Origin: Membranipora membranacea | Taxonomy: Eukaryota; Bryozoa; Gymnolaemata; Cheilostomatida; Membraniporidae | Direction: 5' to 3' | NCBI GenBank assembly: GCA_914767715.1 | Contig: OU612071.1 | Coordinates: forward strand, 18,720,948-18,784,947 | Length of the DNA stretch: 64,000 bases | Part shown: piece by piece, positions 12,341-23,671 of the stretch | Layout: the number at the start of each line of letters is the position of its first letter | Position numbering within the stretch: position 1 is the first letter of the stretch | Notes under the pieces: model-generated | What the model saw: only the letters and a program-made list of their open reading frames with translations | Told to the model about the DNA's origin: nothing | Database searches by the model: none | Program-made: the position numbers and the translations under genes

Positions 12341-13125
12341 GGCACTCTTTTATATAAGCTATCATTTGAGCAGATCACACTTTTTGGTCCGTCAGCCAGG
12401 GAAACTAAGATAGAAACAAAATGAGGGTAATTTCATAGGCGGATAATGATGGCTCACTTAATGAGACAAAAATTAACTGCGAATATAATTCTATAAATAT
12501 TATATTATATAATGTAATAAATATATCATTAAAATAAAGAGAAATAATATTCCGGCTTTGAATTTTTAATATTATATAAATCCAACCTGAAAATTTTGAT
12601 TGCAGAGAAAAAAATTCAGAATAACATATATGTTTTATGTTATTGTAATAGAAAACAATTCTATATTTAATACAATAACTTAATATATATGGAATTTTTT
12701 TGCAAAACAAATTAAGCTGTATATTTCATGACACCTTCCTTCCTGACACTAAATTTCATTGTGATTGATCAGGTTTTTATAATTTAATGTATTGTTATTT
12801 AATTTTAATTGTATTAAAAATTAAGATTTTCCGATACTTTTTTATTTCAACATATAGGTCAGATTTTTTGATTACCGAAAAAAAAAATCAATAGTAGTTA
12901 GCAGAAACCGAGGAGTTTTTACAGCAAAAGGTCTCATCTGCTTCATTTATGGCTTATATAAAACTTTGCGAAAGTATGGTCTCATCTGTAAATAATCAAG
13001 GGAGACTACTCAGAAAGACACAACCCCATTACAGACATTGTTTTCTCAAAGTAAATTTTCCAATCCCTCAAAAAAAATCTTAATTGTAAACAACCAGTTG
13101 TATTGCAGTCTCTGTCTTTCATTAC
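12341..13125. other. No gene recognised
   Basis: Extremely AT-rich between about 12470 and 12900, with no coding pattern. The 101-codon minus-strand frame at 12405-12710 is a composition artefact. Confidence 0.55.
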
Positions 13126-13690
13126 AGGGAAGGAATTTGTTACTGTTGTGCCTTGTTTATCTTTTCCAAAGGATTTAAGGGCAATGTAATATTAGAATAT
13201 AAAAATCTGAGGATAATCTTTGTGTCTCAAGACTTGTTGCTTGTTATGATATTCATGTTTTAAGGCATTATTATATCTGATTAAAATTGAAGGTTAATTT
13301 AAATCAGATGTCTTGTCACAAGGCAACCCGAAGCATAGGCGGCGAAATTCGTTGCCTTAGTGGCCAGGCCACAATATCTGCGCCAGGTTGCTCTCTGTTT
13401 GCAGGCAGGTCGGAGCACACCTGGGTGCCAACCAAAGCCCAGTAGACGATGGACCGCAGAAACATTTGATATGAGGGCCTTTTGATAAATTTAAGGTTCA
13501 ATGATTGCACAGACCAAGGATACATTGTGGCAGCATCATTCAAGGATTGTAATAGTTAATCCTATTGTAAAAACTGCCACAATACTGCCTTCCTAGCTAT
13601 ACCCACCTTATCCATTCAGCTAGAATAGTTAGGTGTAATTTGAGCATAAAACATCAAGTCTAATTGTGGAGTAAGGCTGTACAAAGAGAA
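13126..13690. repeat. Dispersed repeat with SINE body, copy 1
   Basis: This segment recurs at 17285-17790 in the same orientation with moderate divergence and a deletion of roughly 70 bp in the second copy. Both begin near GAATTTGTTACTGTTGTGCC and end near GTGGAGTAAGGCTG. Inside, on the minus strand, is a SINE body (about 13475-13320) carrying CCCAGGTGTGCTCCGACC, which is also present in the full SINE at 28951-29200. The tRNA-like head is absent, so the SINE body has become part of a larger repeat. Confidence 0.6.
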
Positions 13691-14797
13691 ATTTTTATGG
13701 GAGAGCCTGCATATTCTATTTTTTACTGTAATCAAAAACTTTGAATTCAGTTCATTCTCCAGAACCCTATAATTGCGACAAATAGATGAATGGCGGCTGT
13801 GTTTTGAAAGGGCTCCTGTAATTATCAGCATTTTAACTGTTTTATACCAGTTATAGCAATCTATCATCAGCTTACTGCATCAACATAGATCGTAAGACCC
13901 TCCTACACATTGGCAGAAGAACTAAATCTGTACAAAAAGAACTCTGGAACAGTAAATATAAGGACTCAGTAAAATCCCAATCACCGGAGATTCTATGGAG
14001 TAAAAAAAGGGGGAGAAGATCAGGAGCCAGACAAAAAGTCAGGGACAGCTGTTCCAATAACAAGATAAAGTCAGCCTTACCTAGCATCTTACTGTCTAGC
14101 TGTCACAACTATCCACACTAAAAAATAATTTAGATACGATCACTTTGGATATTATTAGCAATGCCCGAGAACATGGCTTCTCAATATTAAGACGCTGCCA
14201 AGCTGAAAGTCAATCTATCGGCTATTAAACAAGCAGATAAGACTTTCCTGGAAAAGCGCATTATTTTGCCACCTTCCAATGATATAAATGTCCAACTATC
14301 TGCTTAAAAATCAAGCAGTGTTGACCCTGTGATGAAATATGCATGTCATATCAGTCTGAGATGCTTTGACAGAGAGGCAAGTTGGGGTGTAATGTGTTGA
14401 TATTCAAATTAAAGACTAGATTCATTCAATCATGTCAAGTTCATTAGGCCTACAAGCTAAATTTTAGAAGCATTCTCAAATGCAAATTGGAATTTAGCCG
14501 TATCAATTTCACATAAATTACTTGAATAGGCAGCGCAGTGAGAGCATAGCTTATCACAACTAGAATCTAATACCTGATCAGTCATCAATAATATGACCTA
14601 AATTATTGTAAGGCAACATTTAGCATCGTTTATATATTATTCATCTGCCAACGAGCAAAATCTGAGTTTTAGCTCACATTTCTAAAATCAACTGAGAAGC
14701 CTGAGTTGAACCCGAAAATCTGAGTAACTCGGGCTAAACCTGAGTGGTTGAGAGCCATGGTAATATTGTTTGTGATATGTAATAAATCAATCAAATC

Positions 14798-16715
14798 AAT
14801 CAGGTGAAGACCAGAGAAGGCAGGGGAGGGATTTTGTTTTGCAGCTTAATTTGAGTTAGAAATTTTCCAAATGCAGTCACCAATAGCTCCTCGGCCATAT
14901 GCCATCAACAGCTTGAAGTCAATATGGTTAGTTGGGTATCCAGATGAATCCCAGTATGAAGGTTTTTACTATGGTCTCTAATCTACTGTCATGAGGATAT
15001 TGCTCATTGTGTTAATGGCTGTGATGCCATACAGAGAGCAAAGAGTTACAGGGGCCTAAGCCCATGATAATATTCAAAATTGTATTGTGCTAACCTAAAT
15101 TATTAGCCATCCTTTTGTAAGCCTCTATAAATAAATAAGCAATCACTACTAGTATGCCTACCTGTAAATATGAGAGCACTACGTAGTAAATCATTTGATT
15201 GTATGACCAAACAGAGAGACATTGTGACAACACAAACCATCACAAACCAACACAATTATGAGATTATGTTGACTTAATCTTGTCACCAAACAATAGCTCA
15301 TGCACCTGTTTTTAAAAACAATTTTAATTAGCCACAAATACATATTTTATTATGAATAGCAATGCATGATAACACTCCAATTTCGAATGATGGGAAAAAC
15401 ATGAAAAGAATCTGCCACGGCCCGCGTCCCGCCACACCGCCAGTTAGGAAATGGGTCGAATAAACACGGTATGGATATTCCCGTCCAAAAAGTCATTCGT
15501 CACAATCGGAATTTGACTTTAATGCCATTTCCATGGGGCGATCACTTCCGAAATCCTTACATAATCGACCCATGGAACCATAGTGTACTGGAAATGGCAT
15601 TAAAGTCAAATTCCGATTGTGACGAATGACTTTTGGACGCGAATGTCCATACTCATTGGCGGTGTGGCTGAATGGTTAGCGCTTGCACACAATGCCTTCA
15701 AAGGGATTGCACCCGGGGAGACCGGGTTCAAGACCCGGCCAACCCCGGCCGCGGCAGATGCTTTTCATGTTTTTCCCATCATGGGAATGGTTAGAATCCA
15801 CTGGATTCTAACCATTCGAAATTCGAGTGAACCACAGAATCGACCCATGTAACCATAGTATGAGAAGAATGCTATGTGTATTGCTAGCATAATGAATTAC
15901 GCTGTGTTAAACACTTTCCAGCTCCTATCTCATTTTTAACTTATGAATCCCTATGCTCAGTACCAAGATATGCACATATTTTGGTAACCTTCCGTTTATC
16001 ATAATAGTTAGATTGCAATTAAGTATTTATAGATCAGTTTCTTGCTATAATCAAAGAGAAACCCTCGGGGCTAACCAAACCCATGACCTCTAACGCATGC
16101 TCACTGTGCGATTGACACTCTTAACGTATGTCACCAACTCTTAAATCCATCTCATTTTTGATAGCACGCTTTCTGCATCAAACAATCGAAGCTAATAAAA
16201 TATAATCTATTTTAACCACAATTTCTAAATTGAAAGATTCATCCCCGTTTGGGTTGACTAAATAAGCCATCACAAAATTACAAATAAGATCTTTCCAAAC
16301 CCACAGAGTCAGTATATTTTGGAGGCATGTGCCATGTGAGATTATAATAATAATAATATTAATAGCCATTCACATCATGGTTGCACTGGCTCGCCATGCA
16401 CTTCTAGTAGCTTGACTCAGGAGGCTCTACTGGTCTGGGAGCAAGTCGATTGAATAGTATAAAACTCAAACACCTTCGGGACGATCAGATGTTTGACAAA
16501 GGTGAAAAAACCTATATATACATGAAATTACAACTAAACTACACATGAATAAAAAATCTCGTTGAGATATTAATCCTTGAAATAACATGGGAAACCAATC
16601 AAGACCATTTGTGCCTAAGACTTATTTCCACATTTGATGTTGAATGATGAGATTTCCTGCTAAATTACTGAATTCGAATCATTTAATTCATGATCAGAAT
16701 ATTTTGTAAAATGTA
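14798..16715. repeat. Large inverted repeat, left arm
   Basis: This arm matches the reverse complement of 19345-21655 through its whole length, with moderate divergence. Anchors are the outer end (CAGGTGAAGACCAGAG against CTCTGGTTTTCACCTG), 14880-15060 against 21390-21600, 15180-15350 against 20800-20980, 15880-16100 against 20490-20740, and 16140-16650 against 19420-19870. The left arm is interrupted by the SINE foldback at 15365-15860, absent from the right arm. A short block near 15115-15165 is replaced in the right arm by about 390 bp. No shared protein is recognised. Confidence 0.75.
15365..15860. repeat. Head-to-head SINE foldback
   Basis: Two copies of the SINE seen at 11940-12340 lie head to head. 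The left half reads on the minus strand and has lost its tRNA-like centre. The right half reads on the plus strand with an A-box-like GTGGCTGAATGGTT (15665) and a B-box-like GGTTCAAGACC (15723). The centre is near 15590, where GTCATTCGTCACAATCGG appears on one side and its complement on the other. At the right end, AATGGTTAGAATCCA-C-TGGATTCTAACCATT (bases joined around a single loop base) forms a perfect 15-bp-arm hairpin at about 15785-15815. It sits inside the left arm of the large inverted repeat and therefore inserted after that duplication. Confidence 0.65.
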
Positions 16716-17284
16716 GTATAAACAATTTATAATCTTTGGTAATCACAGTATTAGGCTACCAGTAGCAGATTATAATTTTACTTGTTGCATTTGCGACATA
16801 GGATTATTGTGCCTCATACATTGATTGAATTGAAAGCTTGTTATAGAAGAGGCTTTGTTTAGACAAAGAGAGTATATCAAAGGCTAAGGTCTCTGGTGTA
16901 TTGCGCAACCGTAAGCACACATCAGACATACTTTCAAAAAATAGATATACATGTTACATTTTGCTTGCGTTCAACTTATAATGATGCAAAAGCCGGCATA
17001 TCTGGACAGCCCTATTCTGAGTACCCAAAAGAAATTTGGAAGTAATCGGACTATTGGAAGAAGGTGTGCGATAAATTACTTTGTTAGTAACGGCTGTTTT
17101 TTGTAGATTTCTTTGAGAAATAATATTTTTTTAAATATTATTGTGGCTCATTGGGTTTATATTGGTATAAAACATAATTATATGTGGGTTTAGTTCACCC
17201 ATGATAAATACACTTTCCTAGAGTGAAGTTCAAAGTTTGGTAAGGAGGAGATAATCACCAAAATCAGCCAATACTTTTAATGAA

Positions 17285-17790
17285 CTGAGCAGGGAAAGAA
17301 TTTGTTACTGTTGTGCCTTGTTTATCTTTTCCAAATGATTTAAAGGCAATGTAATATTAGAATATCAAAACCTGAGGCTAACCTTTGTGTCTCAAGACTG
17401 ATTAAAATTGAAGGTTGATTTAAATCAGATGTCTTGTCACAAGCCACATCCCGGAGCATAGGCGGCGAAATTCGTTGCCTTAGTGGCCAGGCCACAATAT
17501 CTGCCCCAGGTTGCTCTCTGTTTGCAGGCAGGTCGGAGCACACCTGGGTGCCAACCAAAGCCCAGTAGACGATGGACCGCAGATACATTTGATATGATAA
17601 ATTTAAGGTTCAATGATTGCACAGACCAAGGGTACATTGTGGCAGCATCATTCAAGGATTGTAATATTTAATCCTATTGTAAAAACTGCCACAATACTGC
17701 CTTCCTAGCTATACCCACCGTATCAATTTAGCTAGGATCGTTAGGTGTAAGTTAAGCATAAAACTTCATGTCTAATCGTGGAGTAAGGCT
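17285..17790. repeat. Dispersed repeat with SINE body, copy 2
   Basis: Direct copy of 13126-13690, with a deletion after the first ~120 bases. The minus-strand SINE body with CCCAGGTGTGCTCCGACC is retained. Open frames on the minus strand of both copies give similar short peptides only because the DNA is duplicated. There is no sign of coding selection. Confidence 0.6.
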
Positions 17791-18244
17791 GCAAATGAGC
17801 AACCAAATTTCAACAACAAGAGATGACAACTTCTTAGCCTAAGATTTGCCCAAATTGACTTTAATGAACTGAGTAATAAATTGTGGCATTGTATGACATA
17901 GCAATACCACAAATTTATCTATTTTCAACTGCAAGCTGCATCATATCTAGCTGCCATTTATCTACATTAACAAAATCTGTGCTATAATAATTTCCACAAC
18001 GCCATTTTCTGACCTTCTTTATTTATTTACTAGCGTCGGAATCTTATCAGGTACAAAATTTTGCTTTGATCGGTCTTGAAGTTCTCTTGTATTTCTCAGG
18101 TTGTCAATTGAGTCCGCAAATGGTTATGTTTCTCAAAGTTGTAAACTGCGGTGAATAATATGGAAAACATTAAATTTATATCTTTGTACATAAATAAGGT
18201 GTAGTAGGGTCAATTCAGGGGTGTTGAAATCAAATCTTGCAATG

Positions 18245-18590
18245 AAAAGGCGCTCAGACCATCCGCTGCGACAACAATTCAGCGTCGGCAGCGAAATCAC
18301 CGAATTTTCAATTAATCCATCTACACGCTTGAATAGTCTAACATAGGTAATTTGATGGTGCTGAGGTTTATTTTTAGGGTTAGAATATGATTAGACCACC
18401 CGCCGCCGCAGTGACGCAACGTCGGCAGCAAAGACACAGAGGTTTTCATTTATCAATATACTCACTTGAACAGTCTAGCATGGGTAATTTGATGGTGCTG
18501 ACATTGATTTCAGGGGTCAACATGTGATTACACCACTCACTGCAGCAATGTCATAGGTCCGGCAGCCAAGTCAATACATCAATTTGTATG
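18245..18590. repeat. Tandem repeat, about 140-bp unit, 2.5 copies
   Basis: Units are marked by GATTAGACCACCCGCCGCC (near 18390), GATTACACCACTCACTGC (near 18530) and a diverged first copy near 18250. Between them recurs AATTTGATGGTGCTGA (18351 and 18490). The spacing is close to 140 bp. It is richer in G and C than its surroundings. Confidence 0.6.
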
Positions 18591-19344
18591 ATTACCGTGT
18601 TTTGTCGAGGATTTTGATGTTGAATCCAGATGTATGTATGAATACACCTACAGGGACCCCGACTAGTGACCTAGTTTAAAATACCACAGTAAACTTTCTA
18701 CTGTGAATATTAGGCAAGATTACCATTACATTACATTACAATTAACTTTTATATCATTTTAATTAATTGCAATAAACAGCAGTTCAAATTAAAATACGAA
18801 GAGTAAAACCAATAATAAAGTGTAAAGTATATAAAATGTGTCATTTGTATCATTTCGACAAGTAAATGCAAAACTAAAATTTAATATAAATACAAAAAAA
18901 AGAATAGGAATAAAATATTCTATACGATACATCACAATATTAAATCACTCTCAGCTCTCCATGTCTCTCTAGAAGTCTTCCATGTCATTCTAAAATAACC
19001 AAAACATTTTTTATTGAATTTGTAGATCATGAAAAATGGTCTTACTTTTTAAACATACGACTACTACTACATGTTTTAATGGTGTTTCCTCCAGGGCCTC
19101 TTTGATGATGATAATGCTAACATTATTATCGAATATAAAGTGATGTAAGTTACACTGGAATGCATCTCATTGCAAATTGTACTGTTATTGGCAAGGTCTA
19201 GCACAGCGGAATTACCGTTATTCCTGTCCCAGGGGGTATTTAGGACATCTATCCATTCTGATAGGTCATCATTGCCAGCGTTGATCAGTTGTGACTCTTC
19301 ATTGTCAGTGCTGCAAAGCTCCGGGTGTTCTCTGATGAACTAGA

Positions 19345-21655
19345 AAGGTACAAAATTTATTCTGATCAAGAAAAAAATTATCGCTGGTGCTGATTCGGAT
19401 TCAGTAATTTAGCAGAAAATCTCATCATTAAACATTATGTTGAAATAAGTCTAAGGCACAATTGCTCTTGATCGGTTTCCCATCTTATTTCGATGTTTAA
19501 TATTTCAACAAGATTTTTTATTCATGTGTAGTTGGGTTGTAATTTCCATGCATATAAAGGTTTTTTCACCTTTGTCAAACATCCGTAGAGCGACCAGTAG
19601 AGCCTCCTGAGCCAAGCTACTAGAAGTGCACGGCAAGCTAGTGTAACCATGACGTGAATGGTTATTATTATTATTATAATCTCATATGACACCTGCCTCC
19701 ACAATATACTGACTCTGTGGGTTCGGAAAGCTCTTACTTGTAAATTTGAGATGGATTATTTAGACAACACAAACGGGTATGCATCTTGCAATTTAGAATT
19801 TATGGCTAAAATAGATTATATTTTATTTGCTTCGATTATATAATGCAGAAGGCGTGCTAACAAAAATGAGGTGGATTTAAAAGTTGGTGGCATACGTATA
19901 AAGGGTCGGTCGCTAGGTGTGAAACGACCTCTTGAGGTTGGAGTTGAATTCCGGATATTTGACCTCGGATTCAACCACAAACCGGATCGGATACGTGTTA
20001 TGTCTGATCCGAGATGATACGTTTTTAATCAACACTTACTTACTTACTAGCATCATTTATCTCACTGAAAATGACAAGGAAAGAAGTATGATAGTCACCA
20101 ATTTGTGGTTCAGATTAGATAATGGAGTTTGGCTGAAAGCACTCAGTGGTGATCAGTCGGCAATCAATACCTATCTTATTTTCATAGCTAATTATATTGT
20201 TGCTGATTAAATTTGATGGATGTGTTTTTCTGCTTAAATTGAGAGAAGCACCTTTACTCAGATCGTTGTGAATAAGAAAATAATTTTTGTCCAATGATGT
20301 TCCCTGTAACAAACTATCTAGTTTAATGTACAAGGTTATCCTCTTCTTCAAAGTAGGAGGACAATTCCTATCCTAGCGTTTGTACGCGTTATCCGGATCC
20401 GATCCGAGGTTGAATTTATCGACCGATCCGATATCCGATCCGAGGTTGCCTAACCCTGATCCGTTCCACCCCTATCGGTCGCTCAGTGCGCATGCGTTGG
20501 AGGTCATGGTTTTGGTTGGCCCCGAGGGCTTATCAACATGCAGCCATGGGTTTTCTCTTTTTGATTTCAGACTTTGCAAGAAACTGATCTATGAATACTG
20601 AATTGCAATCTACCTATTATGATAAAGGGAAGGTTAACAAAATGTGTGCATATCTTGGTACTGAGCATAGGGATTCCAAACTTAAAATTGAGATAGAGGC
20701 TGGACAATGTTTAACACAGCGTAATTCATTATGCTAGCAAATTCAATTGTAAGCAGAGGCTGTACACACAGCATTCATCTTATAGAGTGTTATCATGCGG
20801 TGCCTTTCAGAATATAATTTGCAATTGTTTGGCTAATTAAAATTGTTTTCAAAAACAGGTGCATTAGCTATCGTTTGGTGACAAGATTAAGTGAACATAA
20901 TCTCATAATTGTGTTGGTTTGTGTTGTCCCAATGTCTCTCTGTTTAGTCATACAATCAAATGATTTACTATGTAGTGATTGCTAGCATTAGAGGGACTGC
21001 ACATGTGCGAGTGTTTACAGCTTAGCGAGGGAAAACTGTTTGTTTAGTGGTCTAATTTCCGCCCCTTTTTATAGTAAGCGGCTTATAATTACACGCTACA
21101 ATGCTTCTCGCAGCAGATTATACTAGGGCAATGTTTGCCAGCGAGAGAATAGTCTCATTGGTTAATTAGCAGTATCCAGTGGCACGTTTATGACGGGAAT
21201 CATTAAAAGGCTTTGTTTATGGAATATCATTGGGTGATAGCTAACCTTATGATTATATCGCAGCTTGTAAACACGCTTTGTGTCTGCAGTGAAAAATGAG
21301 GGGATAATGAGCAAAGCTAGAATTTCAAGCTCTATTTTATTTTTACTAGCTCTAGTTTTCTAGCTGGTCTGTGGACGATGGCTAATAATTTAGGCCCTGT
21401 AACTCCTTGCTCTCTGTATTGCATCACAGCCGTCAACACAGTGAACAATATCCTCATGACAGTGGATACCAGAGTAAATACCTTTCATACTGTGATTTAT
21501 CTGGATTTATCCCAATTAACCATATTGACTTCAAGCTGTTGATTGCATTTGGCCAAGGAGCTATTGGTGACTGTATTTGGAAAATTTCTAACTCAAATTA
21601 AGCTGCAAAACAAAATCCCTCATGCCTTCTCTGGTTTTCACCTGATCATAATCAA
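19345..21655. repeat. Large inverted repeat, right arm
   Basis: Reverse-complement partner of 14798-16715. It carries about 390 bp (roughly 21000-21380) that the left arm lacks, bounded by the shared anchor ATTTAGGCCCTGTAACTCC on its right. It lacks the SINE foldback. A segment at 19920-20480 is not matched in the left arm and contains several variants of GGATCCGATCCGAGGTT, a small GC-rich degenerate repeat. Confidence 0.7.
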
Positions 21656-22592
21656 ATAGTAACTAGAAACTAAAAGTATTGTATATCTGATATAGTATGC
21701 CTTCACAATAACAATACTACTACTATTAGGCCAATCTATTCTTAATTATTTTGTTTGAAAGACAGTAATTTATGTTTGAAACGACCCAAATAAACTTCAA
21801 TAATCTTTAATTGACATTGTTTCCTGGATCAATCCTTGTTTGAAATGCGATAGTCTCAGGCCTTCATGTGTATTTCTCAGGATTAAAATATTCCATAATT
21901 GTTTGATGGGTATCCCTGGCTCAACTTTTATTCATATCACTGGATAGGGTCGGTTGATTCAAGTACCAGTAGATGAATTATGCAACCTCATTTAATCCAC
22001 CCACCCAAAAACTAAAACCAGTAGTAATGAATTTGGATTGGAAATAGTGAATCAAATATCTATTGCTATCAATTGTATTGCTATCTTGCAAGTATAAGGG
22101 AATATGGAGAGTAATTTAACCAGATTGACACAATTGATTGTTCTGCTTGGTGCTAGGAGTTCGAAATAATACCTGTATACAGGAAGAACTTGTATGATGG
22201 GAAAACTTCTGATATTTGGAGACATTCAGTTTCGATCCTAGATTCTTCTTCTAAATAATTCTCTCATTTGAGTTTTTATGTTCAGCCGGATACAAGGACG
22301 GGATATGATAAACTAGGCAAAGTGGGATAACTTCTAATTTATAATAAGTGCGACATTGTATGAAAATGGGAAGATAACTCTACAGCAACTTGAAGCTAAA
22401 ATACTTTTAATGAACTGAGTATGCTCTGTGTAATTACCGTGATGTCAAATGTTTTTAGGATTTAAGTTTGAGCACAGCAAATTGGTAAAAGTAGGTCTCA
22501 TAAAAAATTTTTATGTTCATATTATTACTCTCCGTACAAGTAAATCCCTGTAGATAGACTACAAAGTGTCTACAATTAATGCTGGATCTGAA
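21656..22592. other. No gene recognised
   Basis: AT-rich intergenic sequence between the inverted repeat and the LINE fragment. No motif is seen. Confidence 0.5.
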
Positions 22593-23000
22593 TTACACTC
22601 CATCTTTAACCTTTGCAGTATATCTAAAACGAAAGAAAGAGATATAGAAAGAGAAAAGAATATCAAGATGTTTATTTAGCTCATCGAGCTGTAATAATGA
22701 AAGTCTCTCTTCATACTCTTCCTCATATGGAATCATAATTCTGGTGCAGAGGTTTTGAAATCTCACCAGTTTATCCTTATCATTTTGGGAGGTGTGTGGG
22801 AACCAGCACGGAGTTGCATATGATAAAACTGTTAATATTCCAGGTTTGTAAAATAAAATCAGTGAATGAGATCTCACACCAGCTTTTCTTAGCTTTATTA
22901 GACCGTGAAGAGGATGTTTTGTATTGCCAATGGTATGGTTTACATGGGAGTGAAACTTCAGGTGCTCATTTAAGAGTGATTGATGTTATAGGTGTCAATG
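22593..23000 (-). pseudogene. Non-LTR retrotransposon (LINE) 3' ORF fragment
   Basis: The minus-strand frame reads, in order, NEHLKFHSHVNHTIGN, LIKLRKAGVRSHSLILFYK, GILTVLSYATPCWFPHT and YEERLSLLQLDEL. This is the order of the C-terminal part of LINE reverse transcriptase proteins after the thumb region, where an 'ILTVLSYATPCW' type segment is followed by 'K-VRFQN--TRII' and 'Y-ERL--L-L'. No catalytic palm motifs are present, so only about 130 codons of a 5'-truncated copy remain. A stop separates the first piece from earlier sequence, and the frame ends at 22593. The clade is uncertain, and it differs from the LINE at 32986-34560. Confidence 0.7.
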
Positions 23001-23671
23001 TTGAGTGCTTTTGTAAAGTGAAGTTTATTGAGAGAGTTTTGTTAACAATTAACAGCAGAAAGCTATCAGTGCAGTACTGAGAGGTGTAATCGAGTGCTCT
23101 TTGAAGGTGGTTGTCGTTGATAGTCACAGTTGCCTATATGGCTCAACCACACTCTTGAAGCCCATTCTGGCTATTCTGTGATACAATAAAGAGGTCCAAA
23201 TATTATCCAATTGCTAGGAAAATTCTCAAGAAAAAGTATATTTGTATATTTCACAGCTTTCATAACTTTTTGAGCTTCTTAAAGTGATAATGATGACTTA
23301 CTCTGCAAATCCCCCATACCCAACGCGGGAAATAAAATGACAACTTCCATCGAGTGATTAGATCAAAATATATAAAAAAGATACCTTTTTATTTAATATG
23401 TTGTAGATGAAGATGCTTAGAACCAACATGCAAAAGACTAGAGCTTTCTATCTATTATGAAATAATTTAGAAGCTATTTTGAGTCATCAAGACTAGCTAT
23501 CATTTAAATAATGGCGCCCTCAGAACTACTTGAATTACTATGCTATCATTATGTCAATACATTGGATGTATGTTTTTCTGAATATCTTTAGTTGTATATC
23601 TGCTAAGTCACTCGCCACACCAGATATGTCACATTACATATTATGTATCATTGTCAGCCGTATCACTGTCG
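23001..23671. other. No gene recognised
   Basis: Short AT-rich gap between the LINE fragment and the satellite array. Nothing is recognised. Confidence 0.5.

Larger units (their letters stand above)
16716..19344. other. Spacer of the large inverted repeat
   Basis: This 2.6-kb spacer separates the two arms. It holds the second copy of the 13-kb dispersed repeat (17285-17790) and a three-unit tandem repeat (18245-18590) almost at the centre of symmetry. The remainder (16716-17284, 17791-18244, 18591-19344) is AT-rich with no coding pattern. Confidence 0.6.

Noticed and set aside
12405-12710. 101-codon minus-strand frame
   Set aside because: Lies in extremely AT-rich DNA and is dominated by Ile, Tyr, Ser and Leu. 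Chance frame.
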